Below are positions 52,997 to 62,008 of a stretch of DNA of 64,000 nt, in pieces. Location of the stretch: assembly GCA_942491145.1 (NCBI GenBank), contig CALOBC010000045.1:1-64000 (forward strand), in the 5' to 3' direction. The DNA comes from CAXQUZ01 sp942491145. Lineage in GTDB: Bacteria > Myxococcota_A > UBA796 > UBA2385. Both the position numbers and the translations under genes were made by a program. The notes under the pieces are model-generated. The model did no database searches and was not told the origin of the DNA. It worked only from the letters and a program-made list of their open reading frames with translations. Each line of letters starts with the position of its first letter. The first letter of the stretch is position 1.

Positions 52997-53135
52997 GGCC
53001 GGACCAGTCTCGGACTGACCCATTCTGGCGGCTCGGGGCATTCGGCGACATCTGCCGTGGACACGTGCTCACCGGGGCCCTGGCGCACAAACCCGGCGCG
53101 CCAACCTGGGCCGGGGGGGGCCTGCGCGGGCTACG

Positions 53136-56100
53136 GTGTGGCTGCTCCAGTCCAACCCCGTGCGAGACGGACAGTTGCCGAACCCTCCCGCAGATCCGGC
53201 GTCCGCGCGCCCGCATCCTCCGCCGCAAGCCGGTCCGCTGGAGCTGGGCGACCTGCGGCTGTCCCCGGGCGATCCCGTCGGTCGCTACCGCTTTGTGGCG
53301 CCAGTGGCGGCGGGCGGCATGGCCCACGTCGTGCGGGTGGTGGCCCCCGATGGCCAGGAAGTTGCGCTCAAGGTGCTCAAGGCCAGCCGGCGGGGGGTGG
53401 GCCTGGCTCGCTTTCGCCGTGAGTTTCGGGCCTTGTCCCGGCTGCGGCACGAACACATCATCCGGGTGGACGACTACGGCGACATCGAGGGCCATCCCTA
53501 CTTCGCCATGGAGTACGTCGAGGGCCCCAACCTGCACCAGGAGATCCGCAGCTGGCGCAGCCTCGCCGACACCGACCGCTGGCGCCGGGCCGAAGATGTG
53601 CTGGTCGACCTGACCCGCGCCCTCGCCTACATCCACCGCAAGGGCCTCGTCCACCGCGACCTCAAGCCCTCCAACGTGCTCGTGGACGGCCACGGTCGCT
53701 GCAAGCTCACCGACTTCGGCATCGTCAAAGAGCTCGACCCCAGCGCCGATCCCTTCGTGTCCCAGACGTTGGTGGGCACCTGGGCCTACGCCAGCCCCGA
53801 GCAGCTGTCGGGCGCGCCCATCGACCACCGCTCCGACCTCTACAGCTTGGGCGTCATCCTCTACGCCATGCTCACCGGGCGCCGACCGTTTGTGGCCAAA
53901 GACATGGCGGGCTGGCTGTCTCGGCATCGGGACCAGCGGCCAAGGGCCCCCCGAGAGCACGCCCCGACGGTGCCCCGTCACCTCGAAGAGATCTGCCTGC
54001 GCCTGCTCCGCAAGGCCCCCCGGGACCGCTTTCAGTCCGCCAAAGACATCCTGCTGCGCTTGCAGTGCACCGATCCCGGTCCGGGCGATGGGGCCGAGAC
54101 GCTGGAGACGGCTTGGCAGGCGCCGCTGGTGGGCCGCACCTTTGAAGCGGACGTGCTCCGCGATGGGGTCAGCGCGCTCACCCGCCGGGAGGGTGGGGTC
54201 ATCCTCATCGAGGCGGCCGAGGGCCATGGGCGCACGCGGCTGCTCCGGCTTGCACTCCAGCACGCCCAGCGCATTGGTATCTCGGTCCACAGCACGACCC
54301 TCGCCCCCCAAGATGGTGCGTTCGGCGGACTTCTCCGCATTGCCGAAGAGCTTGGGCGAGAGCTGGGCGCCGGGGTCCCGCCCGCGCTGGCCCATGCCCG
54401 GCGGGCCTTTGCCGAGGCCCCCAGCCGCATGGCCGGCGACCTGCGCTACCAGCTCTATGACGCCATCCGTGCGGTGCTCTGTGAGCTGATGGAGGACGGC
54501 CCTGTGGTGCTGTCCATCGACGACCTCCACCACGCCCCGGCCCCGCTGGTGGGCCTTGTCGGCTACTTGGTGCGCACGCTCATCGCCCGGGACCGCCAGC
54601 CGCTGCTGCTCATCGGCACCCTGCGCAGCGACATCCCCATCCCCACCCTGGGCGCGGTGCGGGATGGCCGAGAGCTGGGTCTGGTGCCCGTGCGCCTCGA
54701 GCTCGGCGCTCTGGGCGAAGACTCCGTGCTGGTGCTGGTGGACGCGGCCCTGGACGGTGCGGTCGACCCGGTCCCCCTCGCCCGGCGCATCACGGCCGAG
54801 ACGGGCGGGGTGCCGCTGCTGGTGAGCGAGGCCCTGGCCCAGCTGCGGGAACGGGAAGCCCTGGGTGGTGAGCTTGAGCCCGAAGATGCTGTGACAGAGG
54901 TCATTCCTGCGGACTTCCACATTCCGCCTGGGGTGCGCCAGATGGTGGCCCAGCAGCTCGCGCGGGTCTCCCCCAATGGCCAGCGGCCGGTGGTCCTCGA
55001 CGTGCTGGCGACCCACGGCCGAGAGCTGGAGCTGGATGTCCTGCTCGACTGCGTGGCCTCGGTGGACTCAGAACTGGACGAAGAAGCCGTGCTCGACCAG
55101 GTCGACGCGCTGATTGAGGCACGCCTGGTGGTGCAGCGGTCCGTGGGCATCACCGAGCTGCTCAGCCTCGTCCACCCCCGGACGGGGGAAGTGCTCTACC
55201 GGGACCTGGCCCAGAACCGCCGCCGGGTGCTCCATGCTGAGCTCGCCCGCGCACTGGAACAGCACCACGCCGACAGCCCCATGGCCGCCGAAGCCATCGG
55301 TGAGCACTACCGCCTCGCCGAGCAACCGGGCCGGGCGTGGGTGTTCTTGGTGCGGGCTGCTCGGGGGCTGAAGTGGCGGTCCTTGCTGGGCGCTGCCGAA
55401 GAGGTGGTCGAGCGGGCGCGCAGCCTCGCCGCCGCCGCGCGGGAAGAGCTGGATCCCGAAGAGTTCGAGAGTGCACGCCAAGACATGCTTCGGGTGCGCA
55501 GCAGCGTGCTGGTCAACCGGGGCCGCTGGCCGGACGCCCGCCAAGCGCTGATCATGCTGCGGGGCAGCGCCTTGCGCATGGGCGACGACACATTGGCCGA
55601 CCACGCCGGGCTGGAGCTGGGCATGGTGCTGGTGCGCCTCGGCCTGGAAGACGAGGGCCGCGCGATGACCGAGGCGGTGCTGGCCGGCGCCCGTGCACGG
55701 CGAGACCGCGGCATCACCATTGACGCCCTTCACCGCCTTGCGTCGCTGAGCTGGGACGCCGGGAACATTGAAGAGTGTGAGCGCCTGGCGAATCAGGCCC
55801 TCGTGTCCGCCGAAGGCCCCGAGCACCGCGCCCGCAAGGCCAAGCTGCTGACCACCCGCTCGGCGGTGCAAGCCAGCCGGGGCCAGCTGGCGTCCGCCAC
55901 CCTCGGCATGGAAGAGGCCGCCCAGATCCACGATGAGCTGGGCAACAAGACCGAGGGCAGCATCACCTGGGGCAACCTGGGCGAGCTGCGGTGCTGGCAG
56001 GGGGCATACGGGGAAGCCCTCGAGGCGGTGGAGCGCAGCATCGAGCTGAGCCGTGCTGTGCTGTTCCGGGTGGGCGAAGCGTTTGCGCTGCAGGTGCGGG

Positions 56101-56735
56101 GCCATGTGCGGATGGAGATCGGGCTGCTGGCCGAAGCCGAGACCGACATCACCGCCTCGCTCGACATCCTGCGCGACCTCGGGGTGACCGGGGATGCCGT
56201 GGCGGTGCACTTTGTGCACGGTCGCCTGTTGCTGTTGCTCGGCCGCACTGACAACGCCCGGGAGACCCTGGAGCTGGGCCTCGTGGGTGCCCAACACCAA
56301 GACCCCGAGTCGTACGCGCCGGTGCTCCAGGCCTGCCTCGCCCGGGCCCATGCCTTGGCGGGTGAGGGCGACCGGGCCCGCGCGCTGGTCGACGAAGTGG
56401 GCCGGCGGCTGCCCCTGTTGCCCGTGCCCCGGCGCACTCAGGCGTTGTTGGAGCTGGCCGAAGCCGCCACGATGCTGGGCGATCTGGACCTCGCGCGGCG
56501 CTATGCGGCCGAGGCTTCAGGGTGTGCTCGCCGGGGCAACCTTCGGCCCTGGGGACTGCGGGCGTGGATGTTGCTCGCCGAAGTCGAAAACCCGCCCCGG
56601 GACCAGCTCGCCCGGCGCACGGCGGGGGACGTGGCCCGCCAGCTGCTCGAAGGCTTGCCCCCGGCGCTGGCTGAAGTGTGGCGGGTGCGGCCGGGCCTCG
56701 AAGCCGTGTTGGTGATGCACGCCGACGGCGAGTAG
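53136..56735 (+). CDS. Ser/Thr protein kinase fused to AAA-ATPase and TPR region (PknK-like architecture)
   Basis: 1199 residues from GTG 53136; GTG 53160 is an alternative. Kinase domain about 50-310: loop VAAGGMAHVVRV, Lys in VALKVLK, HRDLKPSNVL (173-182), DFGIVKE and APE-equivalent ASPEQLSG. Then LVGRTFEADVLRDG opens an ATPase-like module whose P-loop reads EAAEGHGRTRLL, with Arg where Lys is usual, and a Walker B VVLSIDDLHHA. Residues about 730-1190 are TPR-like helix pairs. Such proteins link a kinase to a large ligand- or partner-sensing module; common in myxobacteria. It is cytosolic and stands alone, 139 bp after the MYXO-CTERM-like gene. Confidence 0.88.
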   Translation: MWLLQSNPVRDGQLPNPPADPASARPHPPPQAGPLELGDLRLSPGDPVGRYRFVAPVAAGGMAHVVRVVAPDGQEVALKVLKASRRGVGLARFRREFRALSRLRHEHIIRVDDYGDIEGHPYFAMEYVEGPNLHQEIRSWRSLADTDRWRRAEDVLVDLTRALAYIHRKGLVHRDLKPSNVLVDGHGRCKLTDFGIVKELDPSADPFVSQTLVGTWAYASPEQLSGAPIDHRSDLYSLGVILYAMLTGRRPFVAKDMAGWLSRHRDQRPRAPREHAPTVPRHLEEICLRLLRKAPRDRFQSAKDILLRLQCTDPGPGDGAETLETAWQAPLVGRTFEADVLRDGVSALTRREGGVILIEAAEGHGRTRLLRLALQHAQRIGISVHSTTLAPQDGAFGGLLRIAEELGRELGAGVPPALAHARRAFAEAPSRMAGDLRYQLYDAIRAVLCELMEDGPVVLSIDDLHHAPAPLVGLVGYLVRTLIARDRQPLLLIGTLRSDIPIPTLGAVRDGRELGLVPVRLELGALGEDSVLVLVDAALDGAVDPVPLARRITAETGGVPLLVSEALAQLREREALGGELEPEDAVTEVIPADFHIPPGVRQMVAQQLARVSPNGQRPVVLDVLATHGRELELDVLLDCVASVDSELDEEAVLDQVDALIEARLVVQRSVGITELLSLVHPRTGEVLYRDLAQNRRRVLHAELARALEQHHADSPMAAEAIGEHYRLAEQPGRAWVFLVRAARGLKWRSLLGAAEEVVERARSLAAAAREELDPEEFESARQDMLRVRSSVLVNRGRWPDARQALIMLRGSALRMGDDTLADHAGLELGMVLVRLGLEDEGRAMTEAVLAGARARRDRGITIDALHRLASLSWDAGNIEECERLANQALVSAEGPEHRARKAKLLTTRSAVQASRGQLASATLGMEEAAQIHDELGNKTEGSITWGNLGELRCWQGAYGEALEAVERSIELSRAVLFRVGEAFALQVRGHVRMEIGLLAEAETDITASLDILRDLGVTGDAVAVHFVHGRLLLLLGRTDNARETLELGLVGAQHQDPESYAPVLQACLARAHALAGEGDRARALVDEVGRRLPLLPVPRRTQALLELAEAATMLGDLDLARRYAAEASGCARRGNLRPWGLRAWMLLAEVENPPRDQLARRTAGDVARQLLEGLPPALAEVWRVRPGLEAVLVMHADGE

Positions 56736-56741
56736 CCGCGC

Positions 56742-57539
56742 TCAGCCCAGGGCGGCCTTCAGCGCACGACGCAGCTCGGGCGACATCGCGAGGCTCAGCG
56801 TCATCGTGCCCCGCACACTCGACGCCACCCGGGCCTCGCACGCGTAGGTGCGGGTGTCGGGCAGCACCATCGTCAGCCGAATGGACGTGCCAGCGACCGG
56901 GGCCTCGCTCAAGTGCACCGTCAAGCTGGCGTGGGCGATCTGGCGGGACCAGTCGGACGCCGCGTCGGGCCAGCTGTGCCAGTGCAGCAGCAGCGCCGTG
57001 CGGTCGGCAGCGAGCCGCACCCGCGCGCGGGGCCCGGGCAAGCGTGCCGGCCGACCACGGGAGCGGGGCACCGCTCGTCCCCGGGGGGTGCTGGACGTCT
57101 CGAAGCCGGCGCCCAACCGAATGGCCGCCGCGACCGATGGGCGGCCCATGGTGGTCTTGCGCAGCTCGGTGGGGCCGTCGGGCTCTGGGCGCACCCGGTG
57201 CACCTTGAAGCGCTGGCTGGTCGGCTCGTTCAGCGGGTCCTGGCGGCTGGCGACCCAGCGCTTGAGCTTGCGTCCGTCCCGGTCGTCCAGGTCTTCCAAT
57301 TCGCCCACAACGCGCATCGGACCGCCCTGTTGGGTGGGGCTGATCGACACGATGCGCACCCAGCCGCGCACCGCCGTGTGCTCGTCGGCGAGCTCCATGC
57401 GGATGGGGGCCCGGCACCCGATGGTGAGGTTGCCATGGGTCGCAAAGACGATGGTCTGGCCGGCCAGCTCGGAGGCCGTCCCGAACAGCGTGCCGCCGGG
57501 AGTGTCCACTGCCACGGCATTCTGGATTGAGAGTCGCAT
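56742..57539 (-). CDS. PilZ-like domain protein
   Basis: 265 residues from ATG 57539 (RLSIQNAVAVDTPGG); the frame runs 14 codons further. Two beta-barrel-like halves are visible. The first has CRAPIRMELADEHTAVRGWV and VSISPTQQGG; the second has the basic patch RPARLPGPRARVRLA and VHLSEAPVAGTSIRLTM, close to the PilZ pattern (R-x3-R and D/N-x-S-x2-G) but with the second motif altered. It may bind c-di-GMP or be a degenerate partner domain. Convergent with the kinase gene, 6 bp apart. Confidence 0.5.
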   Translation of the reverse strand: MRLSIQNAVAVDTPGGTLFGTASELAGQTIVFATHGNLTIGCRAPIRMELADEHTAVRGWVRIVSISPTQQGGPMRVVGELEDLDDRDGRKLKRWVASRQDPLNEPTSQRFKVHRVRPEPDGPTELRKTTMGRPSVAAAIRLGAGFETSSTPRGRAVPRSRGRPARLPGPRARVRLAADRTALLLHWHSWPDAASDWSRQIAHASLTVHLSEAPVAGTSIRLTMVLPDTRTYACEARVASSVRGTMTLSLAMSPELRRALKAALG

Positions 57540-57773
57540 GGGGTGTCCCTGTCTGTCCGTGCCAAGCGCCGTCGGCCCCATTGTGCCTCGCCGGGAGGCC
57601 TCAGCGGGCGAAAATCGACGCCGGGCGCGGTGCTTTGACAGGCGGTGACCTCGGGATCTGCCGAAGCCGCAGGGGCAGGGGCCATGCGCGGGGGGGGGGC
57701 CGCGATCTGGCGCAGGGGCCCCGCTTGAGTTGCATGCGGGGCCGCTTGCCCCGACCTTGCATGCACCACCAAC

Positions 57774-58211
57774 CTATGGACGGTCGGCCTTGGCCTGGGC
57801 GCTGAGCCAGTCTTCCAAGATCACCGCCGCTGCGACCTGATCGATGACGTCCCGCTGGCCTCTTGAGTTGACCCCGCCGGCATACAGGCGGTGGGAGGCC
57901 TCGACCGTCGAGAAGCGCTCGTCCTGGTAGTGCACGGTGTGGCCCCGCTCGGCCAAGGCTTCGCCGATCTGACGGGCCAGCCGGGCGCTGCGACCTTCGC
58001 CGCCGTCCAGCTCATAGGGCAGCCCCACCACCACTGCGGTGACCTTGCCCCACTGCTGGAACACGTCCATCATGTGCCGCACGTCGGTCTTGACGCCCTT
58101 GCGCGCCAGCGTGAACTGGGGGTGGGCAAGGGTCGTGCCGACGGCGCACCGGGCGATGCCGATGGTCTTGGTGCCCACGTCGAGCGCTGCGATGTAGCGG
58201 TCCAGTGCCAT
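57774..58211 (-). CDS. ruvX: RuvX/YqgF-family Holliday junction resolvase-like protein
   Basis: 145 residues from ATG 58211 (MALDRYIAALDVGTKTIGIA), the standard length. DVGTKTIG is the RNase H-fold start with catalytic Asp; GLPYELDGGEG and YQDERFSTVEA supply the other acidic positions; RDVIDQVAAAVILEDWL ends the fold. The family takes part in ribosomal RNA processing or DNA junction cleavage in the cytosol. Its start codon shares one base with the stop of the upstream pseudouridine synthase gene (TGATG), so the two are coupled. Confidence 0.92.
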   Translation of the reverse strand: MALDRYIAALDVGTKTIGIARCAVGTTLAHPQFTLARKGVKTDVRHMMDVFQQWGKVTAVVVGLPYELDGGEGRSARLARQIGEALAERGHTVHYQDERFSTVEASHRLYAGGVNSRGQRDVIDQVAAAVILEDWLSAQAKADRP

Positions 58212-59008
58212 CACTCCTCTCCTTCGAGAATGGCGTCGTTCACATTGTTGTCGGCCGCTTCCTCGCCCGGGGCTGCCCGCACCCAGGGCGGTCCCTTGAT
58301 GCGCAGCGCGGGTTCCGCCAGCTCCGGTCGTGCGGCCGCGGCCTCGTCCCACCACGGCAAGCGCCGGAACAGGTCGGCTTGGTCTTCGAACAGCGGGCAG
58401 CGGGCGTCGAGGGCTTCGCCGTCGGGCAGGGTGAGCTGCATCCGCCATGCGTGCAGACCCAGTCGGTCAACCCCGTACTCGTCCTTCCACCAGCGGTTGA
58501 CCTTGGAGTCACCGTGGTCGGCGTCTTTGATGATGGGGTGGTGCAAGTCGCGGACGTGGCGCCGCACTTGGTGGTACCGGCCGGTGCGCGGGTGGACCTC
58601 GAGCAGCGACGACCGGGGCTCGTGGCACCGACCCAGCGCGCGGACCGTCGACGACGCGTCCTTCAACAGCCCGTTGTCGTCCTTCATCGGTTTGTCGACC
58701 TGGACCTCACCTTCATGGTTGAAGTAGCCGCGCACGAAGGCCAGATAGGTCTTTTGGGCGCCCCGCAGGCACTCTTGGAGGGGCCCCGCCCAGCTGCGGT
58801 CGATGGCGAACAACAAGCACCCCGAGGCCGCCCGGTCGAGCCGGTGGATGGGGTAGACCCGCTCGCCCACCAGATCCCGCACCCGCTGGAGCATCGCGTA
58901 CTCTCGGGGGTGGGCCCAGTTGCGGTGGGTGATGACCCGCGGGGGCTTGGCGACCACGATCCACTCGGGGGCCCGGGCCAGGACATACAGTCGGGGGTTG
59001 CGCTTCAC
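58211..59008 (-). CDS. RluA-family RNA pseudouridine synthase
   Basis: 265 residues from GTG 59008 (KRNPRLYVLARAPEWIVVAK) behind AGAGG; the open frame extends further without sense. The catalytic motif is YPIHRLDRAASGCLLFA, with Asp as nucleophile; LLEVHPRTGRYHQVRRH is the second family signature. No S4 domain is present, which suggests the TruC/RluD-short group acting on tRNA or rRNA. The 30 C-terminal residues are an acidic tail. Coupled to ruvX downstream and, through a four-base GTGA overlap, to the membrane protein upstream. Confidence 0.9.
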   Translation of the reverse strand: MKRNPRLYVLARAPEWIVVAKPPRVITHRNWAHPREYAMLQRVRDLVGERVYPIHRLDRAASGCLLFAIDRSWAGPLQECLRGAQKTYLAFVRGYFNHEGEVQVDKPMKDDNGLLKDASSTVRALGRCHEPRSSLLEVHPRTGRYHQVRRHVRDLHHPIIKDADHGDSKVNRWWKDEYGVDRLGLHAWRMQLTLPDGEALDARCPLFEDQADLFRRLPWWDEAAAARPELAEPALRIKGPPWVRAAPGEEAADNNVNDAILEGEE

Positions 59009-59442
59009 TGGACCTCTGAGACATGGGCGGCGAAGGTGAAGAACGGCAGGTACACGGCGATCACGAAGGCTGCGATGCAGATGAGGCCGATGCCCATGGC
59101 CACGATGGACAGCACCACCCGCGTGACTCCTTGGGTCAGCCCGGCCGAGATCAGCAGCGCCCCTTCGACGGCGGCCCACGCCAGCTTGGGGCCCGTCGCC
59201 AGCGCCCACGTCGACGCGGTGGGCATCGGCGCGTCGATCTGGGCAAAGACCTCGCTGAGGTAGCCACTCACGAGGAACATGGTGGTGCCACCGAGAATGA
59301 TCGTGAACAGGGCAAAGCCATAGGCGCCGAGGCTGAACAGTTGGATCAGCCGGCTGCGGCCCCCGTCCCCTGCGCCGTCGCTCGGTTTGGCCGCACCCCG
59401 GTCTGAGTCACGTTGACGGGCATCGGCGGGGAGGTCGGACAT
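59005..59442 (-). CDS. three-helix membrane protein, unknown function
   Basis: 145 residues. After an acidic soluble N-terminus of 30 residues come three or four hydrophobic helices (LGAYGFALFTIILGGTTMF, LAWAAVEGALLISAGL, VVLSIVAMGIGLICIAAFV). No motif is recognised. It overlaps the pseudouridine synthase gene by four bases, so it is in the same transcript and translated first. Confidence 0.65.
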   Translation of the reverse strand: MSDLPADARQRDSDRGAAKPSDGAGDGGRSRLIQLFSLGAYGFALFTIILGGTTMFLVSGYLSEVFAQIDAPMPTASTWALATGPKLAWAAVEGALLISAGLTQGVTRVVLSIVAMGIGLICIAAFVIAVYLPFFTFAAHVSEVQ

Positions 59443-59533
59443 GCCGAGCAGGTATCCGTGTGGCGGGTCGACGGCCTGCCCGTTGCCGCAGTTGTGGGGG
59501 ATGCCCTCGTGACGCCCCCTGTCGGGCCTTCGC

Positions 59534-60565
59534 TCAGCCCTCGGGCAAGCCGGTCCAGACCACCGACCACAGTGCGGACAGCTCCCGCTTCATGGCCTGC
59601 GGGTCCCGCCGATGAACCCGGACAACGTCCACCACCACGCCATCTTGGATGGTTGCTTCCGCGCCCCAGAGGGACTGGCTCGGCGACTGGATCAAGCCGT
59701 AGCGCATGTCGTCGATGCGCACGATGCGGCGGTCGCCCTCGTCTCGCACGGTGGTCGAGACCAGCCCGTCGGAGAACCAGGTCATCAGCGCGCCCTTGGG
59801 GTGGGCCAGGGCGAGGTCCACCGCCGGTCCCCCATCGGACTGCACGCGGGTGAAGGTGGGGGGAATGTCGGCCAGCAGGCTCATCGTGGAGACGTGGATG
59901 TCACCGGCGCGGTCCCGGGCGACCACCCGAAAGGCAAGGTGGTTCAGCAGCGTCGGCGCGACCCGCAGCTTGTCCACCGCCACGCCTTCTTGGGCCAAGG
60001 CCGCGCGGGCTCGGTCGGCGACCATGCTGTGGTTGATCCCGCCGATGCCCAGCCAGGCCAGTCCCCAGAGCACCGCCCCCATCGCCACCGTGCGGCTGCG
60101 CTGTCGTCGGGCCTTGTCGCCGCGCCTGAGCGCCATCACCGTCGCGATGACGAGGGGGACGGTGAAGACCGGATCCACGATGCTCACGCAGTCGATGGCG
60201 AAGCGCCGGTTGGACAAGGGGGCGAGCAGCTGGGTGCCGTAGCTGGTGCACACATCGAGCAGTGGATGGGTGATGAGCGCCCAGAACGCGCAGTGGCTCC
60301 ACCGCTGCCAGGTGCTTCGGCGGTCCCGCAAGCGCCATGCGGCCCAGCCCACAATCGGTGCCACAAACGGCAACACGACCAGCGAGTGGCTGACGCCGCG
60401 GTGGTGCTGCAGCTCAAACCAGGGGTCGATGGCCGCCGTGAAGATGTCGAAGTCGGGCATTGTGCCGCACAGGGCCCCAAAGAACACCGCGCCCCGGCCC
60501 AGGTCCTTGCGGAAGCCCGCCTCGGCAATCGCGGCCCCGAGCACCGCTTGGGTGATGCTGTCCAT
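59534..60565 (-). CDS. YdjM-like (DUF457) membrane-bound metal-dependent hydrolase family protein
   Basis: 343 residues. It begins MDSITQAVLGAAIAEAGF and carries the family's metal-like motifs: CGTMPDFD, HHRGVSHSLVVLPF and ITHPLLDVCTSYGT, in a set of four or five membrane helices. The C-terminal 170 residues form a soluble beta-rich domain. The family is named hydrolase from motif similarity; no reaction is established. It starts 3 bp after the QueD gene ends, so the two form an operon. Confidence 0.8.
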   Translation of the reverse strand: MDSITQAVLGAAIAEAGFRKDLGRGAVFFGALCGTMPDFDIFTAAIDPWFELQHHRGVSHSLVVLPFVAPIVGWAAWRLRDRRSTWQRWSHCAFWALITHPLLDVCTSYGTQLLAPLSNRRFAIDCVSIVDPVFTVPLVIATVMALRRGDKARRQRSRTVAMGAVLWGLAWLGIGGINHSMVADRARAALAQEGVAVDKLRVAPTLLNHLAFRVVARDRAGDIHVSTMSLLADIPPTFTRVQSDGGPAVDLALAHPKGALMTWFSDGLVSTTVRDEGDRRIVRIDDMRYGLIQSPSQSLWGAEATIQDGVVVDVVRVHRRDPQAMKRELSALWSVVWTGLPEG

Positions 60566-60568
60566 CGG

Positions 60569-60997
60569 CTATTCGGTCCACTCGGCCGAGCCGTTGGGGG
60601 TCTCCCAGAGGCGCACTCGGGTGACCCGCACGCCGGTGTCGTTGAGCAGCTCTTGGGCCTTGATCGCCAGCAGCTCGACGATGACCTCGGCGGTCGGCGG
60701 GCGCTCGGTCCAGTAGACCGGCCGGCCCAAGCGGGCATTGGCTTCGGCGATGGGGCCGGCCTCGGGGTCGTCCCGCATCAGGATGGCCGTGTGGTCCCAG
60801 TGGATGTCCACCCAGCCGCCCACCTTCTCTTTCACCACACCAAAGTCGACCACCCGCCCCCGGTCGTCCAGCTCGTCGATGTGGCACGTGATCTCGGCGA
60901 CATAGCGGTGGCCGTGGAAGGCGCGACACTTGCTCTCGTGCCGGGGGATGCGGTGCATGGCATCCCACTCGATGCGGCGGGTGCAGGTGACGGACAT
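60569..60997 (-). CDS. queD: 6-carboxy-tetrahydropterin synthase (QueD) family protein
   Basis: 142 residues from ATG 60997 (SVTCTRRIEWDAMHRIPRHE); longer frames lie in other genes. The zinc ligands are His15 (DAMHRI) and the FHGHRY pair (about 28 and 30), with the catalytic Cys24 in KCRAFHGH; VVDFGVVKEKVGGWVD and the Glu in LWETPNG complete the active site. The enzyme makes 6-carboxy-tetrahydropterin, an early step to queuosine and other deazaguanines, in the cytosol. No queC or queE gene is near. QueD and PTPS are hard to separate, so the symbol is tentative. Confidence 0.85.
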   Translation of the reverse strand: MSVTCTRRIEWDAMHRIPRHESKCRAFHGHRYVAEITCHIDELDDRGRVVDFGVVKEKVGGWVDIHWDHTAILMRDDPEAGPIAEANARLGRPVYWTERPPTAEVIVELLAIKAQELLNDTGVRVTRVRLWETPNGSAEWTE

Positions 60998-61043
60998 GGT
61001 CGCTCCGGAGGGGGGTGCCCGGCGCCTATCCTGGTTTTTGGGC

Positions 61044-61847
61044 TCAGCCGTACCAGGCGGCGGAGATCGGCTGGCCACCGAAGGTCCCGCTGAAGTCGAC
61101 TCTTCCCGGATCAGCACCGGCCGCACCGGCCACGACGTGCAGCGGCAGCAAGTGCTCTTCCCGGGGATGGGCGTAGCGGGCGCCGGGGGCCTCGGTCCAG
61201 GTGCGCAGGGCCGCCTCCCGCTCGACCTGGGAGAGCACCACGGTGCGCTGCAGCCAAGCATCGAAGTCGAGTGCCGCATCGGGCTTGTTGGGGCCCCGAC
61301 CAAAGAAGGCCGGCAGGTTGTGGAAGGACATGCCGCTGCCGAGGATGAGCACCCCTTCGTCTCGCAGGGGGGCCAGCGCCTTGCCCAGGGCGATGTGGGC
61401 GGCGGGATCCAGCGAGGACAGCAAGGAGAGCTGGAGTGTGGGCACCTCGGCGGCGGGCCACGCCACCATGAGGGGCACGAAGGTGCCGTGGTCAAAGCCT
61501 CTCTCGCTATCCTCGGCGCTCGGCAGGCCCGCTTGGTCGAGCAGCGCCCGCACCCGTGCGGCGACGGCGGGCGCGGTGGAGGCGGTCCAGCTCAAGCGGT
61601 AGGACTCGGCGGGAAAGCCGTAGTAGTCGAACAACATGGGCGGCTTCGGTGCGGTCTGGACCGTCGCTTGGGGCGCTTCCCAGTGGGCGGAGACACACAC
61701 GATGGCCGTGGGCTTGGCGGGCAAGCGGGCCGCGATTTCCTCGAGCCAACCGCGCAGCGCCGCGAGCTCTGCGGCGGGCAGTCCGAGGGAGACGAAGGGC
61801 CAGGGTCCCCCGCCGTGGGGCATGTAGATGGTGGGCATCCGGGCCAT
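61044..61847 (-). CDS. DODA-type extradiol ring-opening dioxygenase (LigB/YgiD family)
   Basis: 267 residues from ATG 61847, behind AAGGAGG; the longer frame lacks a ribosome site. Non-heme iron or zinc ligands are visible: PHGGGPW (about 11), SAHWE (about 55), FDHGTFVP and GSGMSFHNL. EEHLLPLHVVAGAAG near the end is conserved. The family cleaves catechol-type rings or, in plants, DOPA. The substrate is unknown. Single gene, 46 bp from QueD on the same strand. Confidence 0.85.
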   Translation of the reverse strand: MARMPTIYMPHGGGPWPFVSLGLPAAELAALRGWLEEIAARLPAKPTAIVCVSAHWEAPQATVQTAPKPPMLFDYYGFPAESYRLSWTASTAPAVAARVRALLDQAGLPSAEDSERGFDHGTFVPLMVAWPAAEVPTLQLSLLSSLDPAAHIALGKALAPLRDEGVLILGSGMSFHNLPAFFGRGPNKPDAALDFDAWLQRTVVLSQVEREAALRTWTEAPGARYAHPREEHLLPLHVVAGAAGADPGRVDFSGTFGGQPISAAWYG

Positions 61848-62008
61848 GGCAGCCTCCTTGGGGCGGTCGCGTCCGTGGCGACGTGCCCCTTTTGAGTAGT
61901 CACCCCGGTGGCCCGGGGCAGTGCGTGGGGCTGCAAGAGCCCTTTGTGATCTGCGCACAAGTGTGACAATGGCCTGTTCTACGCTATTGTCGAGCACTGT
62001 TGCGGGGT

